A stretch of 64,000 nucleotides of DNA. Origin: Rapana venosa (taxonomy: Eukaryota; Mollusca; Gastropoda; Neogastropoda; Muricidae). Every line of letters begins with the position of its first letter. Positions within the stretch are counted from its first letter, which is position 1. The DNA lies in assembly GCA_028751875.1 (NCBI GenBank), contig CM054138.1, positions 41,928,709 to 41,992,708 of the forward strand, in the 5' to 3' direction. The notes under the pieces are model-generated. The model was not told where the DNA came from. It did not search any database and saw nothing but the letters and a program-made list of their open reading frames with translations. This document shows positions 63,349 to 64,000 of the stretch, one piece after another. A program made the position numbers and the translations under genes.

Positions 63349-63431
63349 GTTGCCCGGATCAGTCACCTAGCTGTAATCTGCTGCCTGGCTTGCAGACTGA
63401 TGATGTCATCGATCTGTCGGCAGTTGAGTAG
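63349..63431 (+). CDS. Possible orphan terminal exon
   Basis: After a long pyrimidine tract and cttcacag, one frame reads C-P-D-Q-S-P-S-C-N-L-L-P-G and then LQTDDVIDLSAVE and TAG. An acidic end of this kind could be a protein C-terminus. No partner exon was found between 57885 and 63348, and no family is recognised. It may be chance. Confidence 0.2.
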
Positions 63432-63507
63432 GATCAGGTGTTAGGAACCTGCTACTCCCCGCTGCCAGCACCCCCCCCCCCCCTTCCTCTCCCATGACTC
63501 TTGTCTG

Positions 63508-63508
63508 G

Positions 63509-63540
<32 letters not shown>

Positions 63541-63600
63541 CTGTCTGTCTGTCTGTCTATCTGTCTGTCTATGTGTGTGTCTGTCTCTGTGTTGTTGTTG
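63508..63600. repeat. (GT)n and (CTGT)n microsatellite
   Basis: GT run then CTGT tetramers, followed by the family-H motif (cttcaattttacgtctgttc, gtgatattagacgaggggga). Confidence 0.93.
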
Positions 63601-64000
63601 ACTTCAATTTTACGTCTGTTCACTTCTAGTGATATTAGACGAGGGGGAACAAATGGAGGGGTAGATGTCTTATTAACAACAACAAAATAGATAAATAAAA
63701 AATAAAAATTACCCCCCAAAAAAAACCAAACCAACAACACCAACCATGCTTTTACAAAAAAATCACATAAAGAAACTTGGCAATGCAACAGGAATTATAA
63801 AAACATGTCATTAACGTTAATGCAACTATAACAAATGTCCTAAGGGACTGGATAAAGGCCTTTCACAATTTCAAATGCCAGTTTTAAATTATTGAATATG
63901 CTAGTAAGGGAATTTTCAGAAAAATGGGGCATGAAAGGTTTTACACTCTGACAGTCAAAAAGTATATGAGTATTGGTGATATTCTCACCACATGGACATT

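Noticed and set aside
62815..63370. Pro/Ser/Ile-rich frames of up to 180 codons
   Set aside because: Translations of the TCCC/TCCA simple repeat.

Overview
This is eukaryotic, intron-rich DNA, most likely from a mollusc and perhaps a gastropod. That attribution is an inference: it rests on large introns, dense CA/GT and CT/GA microsatellites, several tRNA-headed SINE families, and a CR1/L2-like LINE. There are no bacterial operons, CRISPR arrays or functional rRNA/tRNA genes. Less than 4 percent of the window is host coding sequence, all on the + strand, in two genes.

Gene 1 (exons from 5761 to about 35461) is the 3' half of a TTLL5-type tubulin polyglutamylase. Eight exons join in consistent phase into about 477 residues of the non-catalytic C-terminal region. 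They include an IYSQKLSRP block, an LQRLA..QQARQYS block and a YSQ.TG.P...YH...RQFQLALQQ block that match my memory of vertebrate TTLL5. The catalytic TTL domain lies upstream of the window. The introns hold minisatellites, a large hairpin, a roughly 660-bp polypyrimidine array and many SINEs. One minisatellite repeats the splice acceptor of the exon beside it.

Gene 2 (44862-57884) is a complete RRP36 (ribosomal RNA processing protein 36, DUF947) gene. Nine exons, including a 16-nt micro-exon, encode about 225 residues. It has ETS-type CCGGAA motifs just upstream and a likely poly(A) signal near 58176. Its fourth segment of intron contains a 5'-truncated CR1/L2-like LINE inserted into an older SINE with a short target duplication. 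Its second intron carries a 91-bp tandem repeat.

The rest is repeats. I named the interspersed families within the window. A: a SINE with a tRNA-like start followed by a 5S rRNA-like module. B: a tRNA-headed SINE with three alternative 3' tails, one of them matching the 3' end of the LINE in this window. C: an unusually long (0.8-1 kb) tRNA-headed repeat. D and E: further tRNA-headed SINEs. F and G: dispersed repeats of unknown class. X: LINE ORF2 C-terminal fragments ending in (GAA)n. Region 57885-64000 is nearly all microsatellite and SINE debris. A possible orphan terminal exon lies at 63349-63431.

I found no clear novel enzymatic or defence system. The most notable signals are the SINE/LINE relationships, the tRNA-5S composite SINE, and the minisatellites fused to splice sites.
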